Assembly (NCBI RefSeq): GCF_004193775.1
Contig: NC_041004.1
Span: forward strand, 30,652,411-30,716,410
Reading direction: 5' to 3'
DNA: 64,000 nt
Source: Glycine soja
Lineage: Eukaryota > Streptophyta > Magnoliopsida > Fabales > Fabaceae
The first letter of the stretch is position 1. Each line of letters begins with the position of its first letter. Position numbers and translations under genes: made by a program. Below are positions 43,793 through 54,430 of this stretch, piece by piece. The notes below the pieces were generated by a model. The model was not told the DNA's origin, did not search any database, and was given only the letters and a program-made list of their open reading frames with translations.

Positions 43793-44867
43793 TAACAAGT
43801 TATTTGTTGTATTTTGATTTCGGACACCTAATGCTTTAGAGCATTTGTTGAATGGATATTGGATATGATTAAATACCTGTAGAATTAATGATTAATCAAG
43901 AAGGAATCCATCAACTCTTGGTAATGAGTTTGAGTTCTATGAATAAAATTATATCCTGGCCAAAAAAATTAAATGAAAGAAGAAATGAGTTTCTTAAGTC
44001 ATTATGAGTTAACTCAAAAGGGTTTGACAGTAATATCATACTCTAGAGTTAACCCAGAGCGGTAAAGATGGAAGAAATTATTACACTACTCTTCTAATGG
44101 TTCTTGAAAGTAAGATGCTACTTCATGATATCCAGACGTTAAGGAGTATTGCTAGACGCCTACCTTGATTAGTATATTAATTTGATTATTATATTACCGG
44201 CTTAGTATTGAACCTACAGGGTCACACACAAACGAGTGTTCTAATCTCTATTAAAGAAATTATTTTAATATTTGATGATTAATTAAATTAGAGAATTAAA
44301 TATGATCAAATGATTAATTGATTTAAAAAAGGTGGAATATTATTATATTTTTGCTAGCACTGAAAATATAAATAATATGAAAGATTTGGTGAAAGAAGAG
44401 AAACAAACATGTCTGATTTTGTATTTGGAATTTGGGTTGAAAAGGAGGCTAGATACAAGTTTGACTTGGTCAATTATTATTTTAATTTTAATTGGTAAAT
44501 GGTTAGCAATAAAAGGTAACAAAAAATAATATAGCTTAAAAAAAGATATCATCAATAATGATTTTGATTTGATCAGAAATTTGGTATCCTTAGTGTGCTA
44601 TAAATAGAGCCTTAGGCTGCGCATTGAACTGATCCCAAAATTCATTTCTCTATTCTTATTTTTTCATTTGTCAAAGTTGTTGACGAATAGAGGTCAGTCT
44701 CAGTGTGGATACACGTAGAGTCTTCACACTATTGAAGAATTGTTATGCTTGAAGAGCTCATCAACAGGTACACTTTTTTAATATGTCATCTGTTTATAAT
44801 ATAATTTAAATACAAAATAGATCCTTTTATTCTGCAATGTATGTTTTTGAACACCTTTTTTCCTACA
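43793..44867 (+). repeat. 3' LTR of the copia element, second part
   Basis: Continues the LTR interrupted at 23973. It holds the TATA box at 44599-44607 and ends TTCCTACA. It differs from 18099-19172 by many substitutions and small indels. Confidence 0.9.
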
Positions 44868-45805
44868 TAGTTAACTTAATAATGAAATAACTAATTTGTT
44901 ATAAAATTAATAAATTTAAAGATTAATTCTTGATGGTGATTCATGACGATTGAAAATGAAATGCCGTGTTTATGTGTGATGAATGGATTATTTTAACTAC
45001 TTTCCAGTGTGATGATTTAAAGGTGATAAAACTTATATGATTGTTAATCATCGATGTTTTAAATTGTAAGTATGTTTATTTTTGGTAAATTTACTCTTGT
45101 GATGTAACATGTGTGGTTGTGATTGTAATGATCTCAAATTTTGTGTTCATGGGAACAAATGGCTAGGTGGTTGATATGTCTTTTAGAGGCATCATGGATG
45201 GATGTGCATGGACGTAAAAATGTAATTCTTTCTTTGATTTTCCTTGTGTTGGAGATGCCTAGTGTTATCTGACTAACAAGTTTAAGAAGTTTACCTTTCT
45301 AGAATTGCTTATGTATATTTGTATGTTCTAAGGTGTGAACTGTTGTTTTGATGTTGTATCTTTTGATAATAGATTACATTTCCATAATGCACATGGCTAA
45401 TTCAACTGTTTTTACATAATGGGTCATTTTATCCTGTTGTTTATGGACTCTAGTTTTTGTCCTTGGAAATTTGAAAAAGATTTAAAAGTACATTCAGTAA
45501 TTAAATTAATTAAAGAGTTATAATTAATAAAAATAAAGTTTTTTACTTTGATATTTTTTTTTCTAGTTTCATGTAATGATGAGTCGTTATACATTTCTTT
45601 CATATTTATGTTTAATATTTAATCATGATATACTTGCTTATATATTATAAAACTTGTTCTAATGATATAGTTAAAATTTTGAATACATACTAATTAGCTG
45701 GTATTTATTTCTCTTATTTGAAAGGTAATTACTTGTTCATTCAATCAACTAAAAGCAACAATTGGTCATAAAAATAAGAAAACATAAGCAAGGTAATAAT
45801 GATTG
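44868..45805. other. AT-rich stretch without a recognised gene
   Basis: No convincing coding sequence. It links the end of the copia element to the viral insertion. Confidence 0.5.
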
Positions 45806-46045
45806 TGGCTCTAAAAAGATATGTAATTAATGTTAATTTTTTGAATTAATGGATTCCTTATAATTTATTATGATTTGATGATTGTATCATTTTTTCTACA
45901 TACACGTCAGTCATGTATGTATACCAAAAAATTTGGTTGACGTGAATAATAATTTGACCGCTACACAAAGGAAATGGATAAAGATCACTTTGTTTAGATA
46001 GACTCTAAAAATATTTGATAATTTTCAAATTTTTACCCAATTATT
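45806..46045 (-). repeat. Direct repeat at the 3' end of the viral copy
   Basis: 240 bp repeated at 53059-53299 with about 90% identity by eye. It lies just downstream (on minus) of the TATA box and contains an AATAAAT on the minus strand (about 45860-45870). This fits the transcript-start-to-polyadenylation region of the viral RNA. Confidence 0.88.
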
Positions 46046-46100
46046 CTATCACTAGTTTTCTAGTATCTGTCTATTGTGCTGACAACTGAGCCCTGAGGCA

Positions 46101-46110
46101 CTTTATATAG
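46101..46110 (-). promoter_or_regulatory. TATA box of the viral pregenomic promoter
   Basis: CTATATAAAG on the minus strand, about 55-65 bp before the start of the 240-bp repeat. It is followed by the predicted start near 46070-46080. Only one copy exists; the other repeat lacks it. Confidence 0.7.
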
Positions 46111-46421
46111 AGAAAACATAAAGAAAGCGGCAAAAGGCCCCTTCAGTCAAGAATAGTAAAATTACTATTCATTTACTTTGTCACATGGCCCATTTTACAA
46201 TACATATTTATGGATATACTCAGTGTTAGAGTCTCGGCAAAAGCAAAGATTCCTGCTTAAATTTTACAAATGTATTTTGACAGGATGCTTCTGTCTTTTG
46301 ATCAACTCTTTGATGACATTGTAATAGTAACATTTTATTTTTCTTCTTGGATGTTTCCAGAGCAGAAAATGTCTAATGAGTCTTCCATAGAAAGATCAGT
46401 GGATGGAAAAAGAGGAGTTTG

Positions 46422-47273
46422 CTATCCATGACATCCGCTAGCTTCATAGATCTCTTTATCTTTCTTATCTTTTTGGAAAAATTGAACCAGTTTATTGTTG
46501 TGATCAACTGGGAAAGGAATGAAAAACTTCTTATTGTATGATGGTTGGAAGAGCTTTGTGTCATGGGTTTCTCTTATCAGGTCAAACTCTCTTTTGTCTG
46601 AATCTGAGAAGAACCATTGGTACCCTTGTATTTGTGCCCTCATGAGGATGTATTGGTACTGTATGTTACCTTGTACATCCCAAGTCTCATATTCATCATT
46701 GAATAGATAGAGAAAATATCTATGGTCCTCTAGTAAGAGTTTCATAACATGGCATGGATAATTTTGAGCAGAAAAATTGCTCGGGCAGGTTATTATTTTG
46801 ATGGAAATGTAATCCATTATTTCTTTCTGTATTAGGTTTATAGCTTCATTAATTGAGGGGTTAAACCCTTCAAATCTGTCTAATGGAGGAATCAAGATTG
46901 ATTCTAAACATCCAAATTCCAGAAGACTTTTTGTGGAAATTGCCAAGTCCTCATATCCGAAGGACTTGAACTGGTCCAGGTCTAATCTGGCTTTTCTGAA
47001 AAGGAATTTTATTTTGCAAGGACAATTAGTTTTGTCTTCATAGAATGGGGTTTTATTGGTGCATCCAAATTTCTGGTTGAAATAAGCATGCACACCTATG
47101 TAAAGGCCTGAAATCTGGGTTTGATTGTTGTGTACCCTAAATAGTAGTTTTTGTATTTTCTTGAAGTTGTCTAGGCTCAAGCTGTTTATTGGTTCAGGGA
47201 CATTTGGGCTGACTGAGTCCTTGTAGGTTTTGTGGCAGGTTTTGGTTTGGTCAGCATTTATGACTATGGTCAT
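46422..47273 (-). CDS. Downstream viral ORF, uninterrupted, function unknown
   Basis: 283 codons from a true ATG (47273) to a stop. The frame is also open upstream of the ATG into the end of the RNase H region, so a longer or overlapping start is possible. No catalytic motif is recognised. Visible features are an IRNLYIGVHAYF-like hydrophobic core segment (SGLYIGVHAYFNQKFG), a cysteine cluster NCPCKIKF, many aromatic residues, and a charged end KDKKDKEIYEASGCHG. Its position, after RNase H and before the promoter, is that of the extra downstream ORF of florendovirus-like genomes or of the viroplasmin gene of other caulimovirids. I see no sequence trait that decides between them. It is much better preserved than the polyprotein. 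Confidence 0.6.
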   Translation of the reverse strand: MTIVINADQTKTCHKTYKDSVSPNVPEPINSLSLDNFKKIQKLLFRVHNNQTQISGLYIGVHAYFNQKFGCTNKTPFYEDKTNCPCKIKFLFRKARLDLDQFKSFGYEDLAISTKSLLEFGCLESILIPPLDRFEGFNPSINEAINLIQKEIMDYISIKIITCPSNFSAQNYPCHVMKLLLEDHRYFLYLFNDEYETWDVQGNIQYQYILMRAQIQGYQWFFSDSDKREFDLIRETHDTKLFQPSYNKKFFIPFPVDHNNKLVQFFQKDKKDKEIYEASGCHG

Positions 47274-47335
47274 GGTTTCTGGCTCAAGGGCCTTCTTGAT
47301 TTTATCTGCTATACATAAATTGTATAAGGCACAAA

Positions 47336-48060
47336 TTATGCCTTTTTTACTAAATAGACAAATTGCTCATTATTGTTTGTGTGCTTTGGAATATTCAAAA
47401 TATTATCAATAAGGCAATTAAATTTATCGTTGAAAGCTTCTCTACCAGGGTAGTGAAACTCATTTGTAAGTACGAGCAATTCTTGATTGCCGAATTTCAT
47501 TTTTTGTTTTATGTTTTGATAGCAGACCTTAGAAGGCTTCATCTTGTTGTATCCTTGCAAAATGAGAAAGAATATCAGCAGCAACATTCTTAACTCCTTT
47601 TATGTGTTCAAAATTTATTTTTATTCCGTTATGATAAACATAATCTTGGAATAAAAGCCATCTTTTGTGAGGTTTTTTATCAATATTTATTTGTTGGCTA
47701 CCATAAGTCACTATTGCTTCGCAATCAGCTCTTATAGTAATTTTGCTTTTATTGACCAGGAAGAGTTTAAATCCCTCTAAGGTATTTATCACAACATCTA
47801 CTTCGCAATCTGTAGAGGTTGTTGAGTATACTTGTGGTTTTGTGTGGTATTTTCCTGAAGCATACCTACAAATTTCTTCATCATGAATTTTTTCATATTT
47901 CTTTTTCTTTTTCTTTAGGATAGTTCCTTATCCTTGTTCACAACCATCACATTTTATGACTAGATAGTCAGAATCTAATGGGAGAGATAGATATGGTAAA
48001 TTGTTAACCATTTATTTAATTTTTTGAACTAATTTTATATCCTCTGTATTAAATTTTCTT
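47336..48060 (-). pseudogene. Viral RNase H region, broken
   Basis: Fragments in more than one frame. One includes IRADCEAIVTYG, KRWLLFQDY and FEHIKGVKNVAADILSH, the C-terminal half of the caulimovirid RNase H with its conserved D-x-L-S(R). Stops and frame changes interrupt it, and the RT-RNase H junction near 47930-48060 is degraded. Confidence 0.8.
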
Positions 48061-48840
48061 TATCCAGTTAAAGATGTTTTGTTGTAAAGAGGAGTTGTGT
48101 ATTTCCCTAAGTCTTTAATAAAATTTCTTGCATAATTAAGCAGGCCTAGAAGGGCTCTTAGGGTTTTTATATCTTCCATTTTATCTGGAAAACCAAGAAT
48201 TTTTTGGGAGATGTGAGGCTTAAGCCTTATTTTTTTTTATTCCTATTCCTGTTCCTAGGAAAGAAATATGAGTATTGTAAATCTCCATTTTTGACTTTGA
48301 GATAATTAAGCCAAAATTTTCAAATAAATGAAGAACTTGTTTAATATGTAAATAGTGTTCTTCTTTATTTTTCAAAAAAATAAGTACATCATCTATATAT
48401 GTACAAGTGAATTATTTGTAATTTCTAGAAATATTATCCATTTTTCTTTGGAAAATTTGTGGTGCATTTTTTAATCCGAAAGGCATTACTTTCCAATCGA
48501 ATAATCTTTCTCAACAAGAAAAGACAATTCATTTTATTGAGTCAAGATGCATCTTAACTTGGTGAAATCCTGATTTTAAATTAAATTTTGAAAACCATTT
48601 GACTTTTTGTATCCTATTTATCAACATATCTTTAGAAGGAATAATGTATCCATCTATGTGAGTGTTATCATTAAGTCTTTTATAATTACAAACCATTCTA
48701 GTTTTTCCTCTTTTTTGTTCTGAATGTTTATTAACAATGAAAGCAGGGCTTCTGTGAGGACTAGTACTGGGTACTATAACCTTTAGATCCAAGAAGGATT
48801 TTATGTGGTTTTTACATTTCTCTTGTTCGAAATTCCCATA
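48061..48840 (-). pseudogene. Viral reverse transcriptase, broken
   Basis: A readable fragment (48792-48529) has SPHRSPAFIVNKHSEQKRGK, TRMVCNYKRLNDNTHIDGY and WFSKFNLKSGFHQVKMHLDS; the usual FSKFDLKSG has N for D here, a catalytic-site change. The YIDD box is encoded at 48388-48399 in another frame. Several stops lie in between. It copies RNA to DNA in intact viruses; this copy is dead. Confidence 0.88.
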
Positions 48841-49643
48841 CTAAATATCTTCAGTTTTAATTATCAGGTCTAGGTTTATAATTTCTAATTTGCATATAAG
48901 AGGATCTTTTTCCCAATATTTTGTAGGGTTTTCTCCTATTATGCTTGTTTTATTTAGTCTATCTATAATCTGTTGTATGTTATCGAAAGTTGTAATTATG
49001 TTGATTTTGACGGAATTATAGTTAAATTCTGCTACTGATAATTCATATTGTAGCTCAGTTTTTGTTTTATTGTTGTCTAAAATATTTTCATAGTAAGAAT
49101 CATGGGGTGTTTCTAAAGTGTTTATCCTACCATAATTTTTTGGTTCTTTTATTTTACAACTACCAGGTATGTCACAAGGACATTGGTTACTAGTATTAGT
49201 GGGGGCATCACCACGCTTTGTTCGTAACTCTGATGTGAGTTCGTATATTATGGGTGACATTTGTGAGTTTGTAGAAATTAATAAGTAATCTTTTGTAATA
49301 GTGATTGATCTATTATCATGTACGATAAAGTCAAGTCCTAAAATCATTTTTTCTTTGGCTGGTTGCAAATCTACAATGTCTGCTTTATTTATAAAAATTT
49401 TGTTGCCAAAAATATCACAATTTGTAGATAATTGGATGGTGAAATTTCTAGTTTCTGTATCATTAGTTTTATGTCTCTAGACATGGTTATGGTTTTAGTT
49501 ATTATATTACTTCTAAAACAATTATGTTGGGGTACAACACTTTTGCATATGGAAGTAAAAGAACAACCAGTATCTTCCAAAGCTTGTAAAACTACTTTAG
49601 TTTGGTCAAATTTATTTATTTTGGGAAAATTTATTTTAACCAA
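48841..49643 (-). pseudogene. Viral protease and linker, broken
   Basis: Two frames. The upstream one (49643-49389) has LEDTGCSFTSICKS, keeping the aspartic protease DTG. The downstream one (49368-48841) has KEKMILGLDFIVHDNRSITI, the second protease block, followed by a long linker towards RT. The frame is lost between them (about 49370-49389). Confidence 0.82.
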
Positions 49644-50840
49644 AATATGTAGGCTTTTATTTTTCTTTTTATTTCAAATTATGGGAATGCAATCTTTGTT
49701 TTGTTGTGCCATAAGCCCACTTGTATGTTCTTCAGGAAAAAAAATTATTTCTATTTTTCTCAAAATTTTCGTAGAGAAAATCTATTATTTTTTCCATCTG
49801 GTTTAATCTGATTTCCAAAGTGGAAATCCTATGGTTCATAATTTTATTTCCCGAATCATTTTCCTTCTTAAAATCAGGAAATTCTATTTTCAAAACCGTT
49901 TGTACGCAAGTTTTGCAAAAATTCTTGTAGCATAAACTACAATGAGCTCTTAACGTTTTGTGAGGATATCTTTTACTAAAATGACATTCCTTATGATCAG
50001 GTCCTATGTGGAATTGTATTTCATATTCACAGTCATTTAATTATGTTTTGAACATAAGGTTGTATCCCAAATCATCAAGGATTTCTCCATAATGATTATA
50101 TTTATCATCCACTGGGTATAGATTAGTGTACTCATTTCTAGTGAATTCGTTTAAGATTTTATAATCTTTGTTAACTTCTTCTTTTTCAGAAGTATAGTCA
50201 GACCAACTAACTATTGAATATCTTTATGAGTCAATAGAGATTGTCTCATCTATGAGAATGAGATTCATCCTACAACTTTTTATTAATTTTGCTTCTCGTG
50301 TAAGTAGATTGGTTTTGTTTGGACAATCTCTGGAGTAATGTCCTGGTTGGTGACAAGCATAGTTGCTTTGTGTATGTTTTGTTATCTCTGAGTTTTCTAA
50401 CATGTCCTTCTTTATTAAGAGTAGGTTTTCTAGAATTAGAGGCTCTAATAGAATACCTACAAGTTGGATTCTTTTTCCTAGAGGGTTGTTTATTGGGAGG
50501 TTTGTACTGAGGCCTTTTTCTCTTAATTTCTTTATGGTATTATTGAGGAGTGTAAATCTGTTTACATATCACTGAATCAACCATTTATATTTGTTTGTTA
50601 ATGGCTATGTTGGTACATGTATCTTCCATCACTTTCATTATGTGTTGGATTCTAACAGTTAGATTGTTCATGACTAGGTCAATTTGGTCATCATCCCAAC
50701 TGTTTCTAATTTTTTGTCCTAATTTACCGGGGAGTTTTAAGAATAATTTTTCTCCTAAAGATTTATTGGTAAATCCTCCTGCTATAGAGGCATACATTTG
50801 GCAGTCTTGGGTAATTTCTTTTATTTTACCAAAGTAACTT
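49644..50840 (-). pseudogene. Viral coat protein region with zinc knuckle, broken
   Basis: An '[15 protein letters not shown]' motif is encoded near 50328-50373 (minus); the first Cys of the usual CCHC knuckle is not seen. Upstream (50797-50585) is GGFTNKSLGEKLFLKLPGKL followed by GQKIRNSWDDDQIDLVMN, the conserved end of the caulimovirid coat protein core. Other parts are in different frames with stops. This is the capsid module. Confidence 0.78.
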
Positions 50841-51640
50841 ATAGAGAGTCTTTCTAGGTTACCTAGATAAATTTTTTGTCTGATAGTATTTCCATCATTT
50901 ACAGATTAGGCTATAAAGATTCTTTGTATTAGGCTACAGAAATTGTAGATGTTTGGACCAGGGTCTACTAGATTTGTTTTGATTTGTTATGGGAAAGTTT
51001 GTTTAAACGATTCCCATCAGGCTCTAGCTATATCTCCTAGATATGTTTCAGCTCTTGCTATCATGTCTTGGCTGGTGGATACATGACTTTCATGGTTCAT
51101 CCTATAGTCTCATATAACAGCAGAAGTCCATTGTTCTATATAGTTTGGAAGTAATTGGGGGTCTACACTTCCTATGTTTAGTAAAAGGGATGGCATATTG
51201 ACTATTGGTTCTATGGGCAACCTTTTCCCTTTAGATTTTATATTATCTCCTAGAGCTAAGTCTATTGGGGTGATAACTTTTTCATGGGGGAGGAATCCCA
51301 TCTGGTAGTCTTCCATACTATAATCAAATTAAGGGGTAAAATTTGAACTAGTACCAGAAGCATAAGCCATGAGACCTTTATAAGATTCAGGAAATGAAAC
51401 TAGTGATTCTGTTTCATCAATCTTGGAATTAATTTCTAAAGTATTTTAGAAGTTGATTTCTTTTTCATAAAATTCATGTAAATCAATCTTCTCAAGTAAA
51501 TCCTTAATACTTTTTGTATCTGAATTTTCTTTATCTATTTATGAGAATAATTTTTGTCTGAAAACATATTCATCATCTTCATCAGTGTCATCAGGATCTG
51601 TTCCATTATTTACGAAACTTTGTCCTTGACACTTCTTGTC
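50841..51640 (-). pseudogene. Viral polyprotein between movement protein and coat protein, broken
   Basis: Readable minus-strand frame at 51316-51110 ([34 protein letters not shown]) and acidic D/E-rich sequence near 51430-51600. Probably the N-terminal acidic part of the coat protein. No domain recognised beyond that. Confidence 0.6.
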
Positions 51641-52690
51641 TTCTTCCCATTTTTCAACTGCTTTAAGGAGTTTTTGGGAAAGGAAATTTTTTTCTGAAAA
51701 GAGATTTCAGTTTGTTTATGTTCCTCATATGGAATATATGATTCAAAATATGAGCAATGCCATAAATTCATCATAGACATTCTAGAGGGTTCTATCTTCT
51801 CTTCTGGAGGGTTTTGTATGTCTTCATAATCAGTAAATCTTACTGAAAGACTATTTCTTCTTTTTTTTATTATAGTTGATCCAGGAGAGGTCATCAATAT
51901 GTGTTTGCCATTGATTATTTTGAGTTCTAGAGGAATCAAAGATTTCGGGTGGCAAAAATTGAATTCCATCAGATGATAAGGCTGTCACTAAAGGATTAGT
52001 GTTTATCCTGTATCTAGGGGATATTTGATCACTTATTCTGCCTATGAAGGTGATATCTATGTGTAAGTTATGTCCCACAAAGTTTCTTCCAAAACCTATT
52101 GTCTGGACTTCTAAGTTTATGTTTTGTATGAAATCACTAAGATTCATTGTGTAGTTAGGGGCGATATAAATCAGGGAGACTGTTTGGTTCATATCTATTT
52201 CTATCATCCCTATTATGGCCTAAGAATTATTATCTCTGAACCTTTGATCGAAGAGCACTACAAAAGCTTTAGCTCCCACGAAAGATCTTATTAGAGACCT
52301 GATGCCTATGGCAATTAACCCTAGGTGTACATATCTTCTATTTGTACTAAGAAGTTGTCGTCTTGTTTGTTCTAAGATTAATCTGATAATCTCGTGTTTT
52401 TCGTCAGGAAGATGAAAGTCATCAATCCTTCTGTATTTGTATAAACTAGTTCTATCAGAACTTAACGAGTTTAGGTTGTATAATTGTCTAGGATTTAGGG
52501 AGTCTATCCTAGAATTTGACCCAATATCAATATTGGATTCTATGTCTACTATTTGTTCCAGTTGTCTGGTTCAGGAGTTTGTTCTTCTGAAGAATCTATC
52601 TAGGATTCCAGGATGTTGGTTTATAGATTCAGTCACATGACTGTGTCCTGAAACTGTTTGTGAGGTTCCTATAAATGGTATTGTTCTCAT
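51641..52690 (-). pseudogene. Viral movement protein region, broken
   Basis: The frame opens with an ATG at 52690-52688 that overlaps the stop of the preceding small ORF. Readable parts at 52207-51851 include IYIAPNYTMNLSDFIQNI, GFGRNFVGHNLHIDITFIGR and DGIQFLPPEIFDS, the pattern of caulimovirid 30K-superfamily movement proteins, which carry virus through plasmodesmata. At least two stops lie upstream (near 52574 and 52220), with a frameshift at about 51850 in a run of A/T. Confidence 0.75.
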
Positions 52691-52941
52691 TTTCTTGGCT
52701 TTGTTAAGACAAATTTATTTGAGGTTTGACTAGTGGTCTTTCCTAAAGATAGTTTAGAAAGTTGTGTTGTGATTTTGTTGAGTTCGTTTGTAGAAAAACG
52801 AATTTGTTGGTCTTTAGATTTAAGAATATCCAAAATATCGTTAACTTTATTTTCTAAAGTTTGTACTTTGTTAAACAACAAATTTTGTGTTTTTGTTAGA
52901 CTTTCTAAAGTTTCAGATAAGTCTTCAAAGGATTTTGTCAA
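52687..52941 (-). CDS. Small viral coiled-coil ORF
   Basis: 84 codons with heptad-like leucine spacing (DLSETLESLTKTQNLLFNKV, LENKVNDILDILKSKD), typical of a parallel coiled coil like that of the virion-associated protein of other caulimovirids. Its stop and the next ATG overlap as ATGA (52690-52687), an arrangement known for translation by reinitiation. The frame's first codon is not clearly an ATG upstream of MTKS. Function inferred only by position and shape. Confidence 0.55.
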   Translation of the reverse strand: MTKSFEDLSETLESLTKTQNLLFNKVQTLENKVNDILDILKSKDQQIRFSTNELNKITTQLSKLSLGKTTSQTSNKFVLTKPRK

Positions 52942-53003
52942 AAATTTGTTAATAGGACTGTTAGTACAAGTTAGATCTTTATGTCTATCCAGAGCTAAAT
53001 AAT

Positions 53004-53016
53004 GGCTCTGATACCA
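53004..53016 (-). other. Viral primer binding site (Met-tRNA)
   Basis: TGGTATCAGAGCC on the minus strand, an exact complement of the initiator-methionine tRNA 3' end. It marks the conventional genome origin and lies about 43 bp from the leader repeat. Confidence 0.9.
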
Positions 53017-53058
53017 AAGAGGTACCGAGTACTAACAGTCCTTGTATCATTTTGATGT

Positions 53059-53299
53059 TGGCTCTAAAAAGATATGTAATTAATGTTAATTTGTTTGAAT
53101 TAATGAATTCCTTATAATTTATTATGATTTGATGATTGTATCATTTTTTCTAGATACACATCAGCCATGTATGTAAATCAAAAAATTTGGTTGACGCGAA
53201 TAATAATTTGTCCGCTACACAAAGGAAATGGATAAAGATCACTTAGCTTAGATAGACTCTAAAAATATTTGATAATTTTCAAATTTGTACCCAACTATT
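53059..53299 (-). repeat. Direct repeat at the 5' end of the viral copy
   Basis: Second copy of 45806-46045. On the minus strand it precedes the PBS and lacks the TATA box found beyond the other copy. Confidence 0.88.
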
Positions 53300-53339
53300 G
53301 AGTTAGGTTGTAGGTTAAGTTATTGAGCATTTAGGGTCA

Positions 53340-54430
53340 GAACTAAAAATGTTGCATTTAATCCTTTAGATGTGTGTTTTGCATTAGGAATACGCATAAC
53401 AAGCCAAGAGGTGTTGTTTAAGGACAAAGTTGAAAGTCAAACATAATCGTTGTTTGGAGAAAAACCTATAAATCTTAGTACAATTACTGATATACTAAAA
53501 TCATATCCTAGTAACAAACAGATTGACAACTTTTGTTGACTTTATAAATGTTTGGCATTTGCGAAATTTTATTTTCTCAAGTAAATCATTATATGAAGGT
53601 TGGATTCTTAAAGTATTTGGATGATTTATATTCTTTAGATTAGTACAATTGGAGGGATGTGACATATAATTATCTTGTTTTGAACCTTGGTCGAGTATCA
53701 AATTATTTTATACAATGGAAAAATAAGTCTCAAGTATGGCTATAAAGTTGTGTAATAGTGTTGTAAGTACACTTTTTATGCATTTGAAGTTTCTCATATA
53801 GAATATTTGGTTTACATAATTTATTGTGTTAGTTTTTTTTATTGATGTGTAGTTTTTTTACAAACCATGTCAATAATGTAGGTTTGGGCCGAAGAACAAT
53901 TATCTATGAAACTTTCTTCAAATGCTGCAAGAAAATGCCACTTTCCTATATTGGAAGTGTGAAAAAATATGGGTAAAGGTCAGAAAGTCATTTAAATGAC
54001 TTTTAATCATAATTTGGTATGAATTTACTTGATTAGAGAAATGAATTTTTATAAAATACATTTATATTATTGGTATGCAATTGTCATCGCCTTTATTTTG
54101 TACTAATTTGTGTTGTCGTAAAGAAATAGTTCCCTAATTGGTAACCACAAAAAAGAATATAACAAATATGATATTCTTATGGAGACCATCAATGAGAATG
54201 AATATGATTTTTCTTATTCGAAACATCATTCACTTGACATGAGGATCTCAAAAGTATTTATCAACAATTGACCATGGAATTTAAGCAATCTCTTGAAAGA
54301 ATTGTCACCCTAAAGCAGGAAGTTGTCTATTTAAAAGTTGAATATTCAAGCTAATGTGGAGCATCAAAAAGTTAAGCAAGTGCATGTTGGAGATGAAAAT
54401 AATGTTGTGGAGTGTACAATTTGAATCATT
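53340..54430 (+). pseudogene. Decayed TE-associated gene fragment
   Basis: One plus-strand frame stays readable through several stops: NVAFNPLDVCFALGIRITSQ, FGEKPINLSTITDILKSYPS, LAFAKFYFLK, and after a shift VGFLKYLDDLYSLD and YNWRDVTYNYLVLNLGRVSN. A second piece after a possible acceptor at 53880 reads VWAEEQLSMKLSSNAARKC. A short coiled-coil-like piece (EFKQSLERIVTLKQEVVYLK) lies near 54270-54340. The style matches plant genes carried by MULE or CACTA elements (DUF1985/Ulp1-linked), but I cannot name the family. Confidence 0.45.

Larger units (their letters stand above)
17757..44867 (+). mobile_element. Decayed Ty1/copia LTR retrotransposon with nested Ogre-like insertion
   Basis: LTRs of 1416 bp (17757-19172) and 1417 bp (23632-23973 plus 43793-44867) flank gag-pro-int-RT-RNase H in copia order. 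The LTRs start TGTCCTTG and end TTC(C)TACA and each has a TATA box. The PBS matches initiator-Met tRNA. Coding sequence is broken by stops, frameshifts and a deletion between RT and RNase H. LTR copies differ at many sites, so the element is much older than the 19.8-kb element nested in its 3' LTR. No matching target duplication was found. I assign it only to the superfamily. Confidence 0.9.
45806..53299 (-). mobile_element. Endogenous caulimovirid (pararetrovirus) copy, decayed
   Basis: About 7.5 kb on the minus strand, a size expected for one genome of the family. From right to left: leader repeat, methionine-tRNA PBS (53004-53016), a small coiled-coil ORF, then a polyprotein region with movement protein, coat protein, zinc-knuckle, protease, RT and RNase H parts. 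A downstream ORF, a TATA box (46101-46110) and a second leader repeat follow. The order MP-CP-PR-RT-RH in one reading unit with a further ORF after it resembles petuviruses and florendoviruses; the genus is uncertain. The polyprotein region has many stops and frameshifts, so this copy is inactive. There is no integrase and no LTR promoter, which separates it from LTR retrotransposons. Confidence 0.88.

Noticed and set aside
49432..49806. Plus-strand 124-codon ORF over the viral protease
   Set aside because: Shadow of the minus-strand protease frame; hydrophobic low-complexity product.
45806..53299. LTR retrotransposon on the minus strand with 240-bp LTRs
   Set aside because: No integrase, coat and movement protein motifs present, promoter outside the repeat, and only one TATA box; the layout is that of a caulimovirid.
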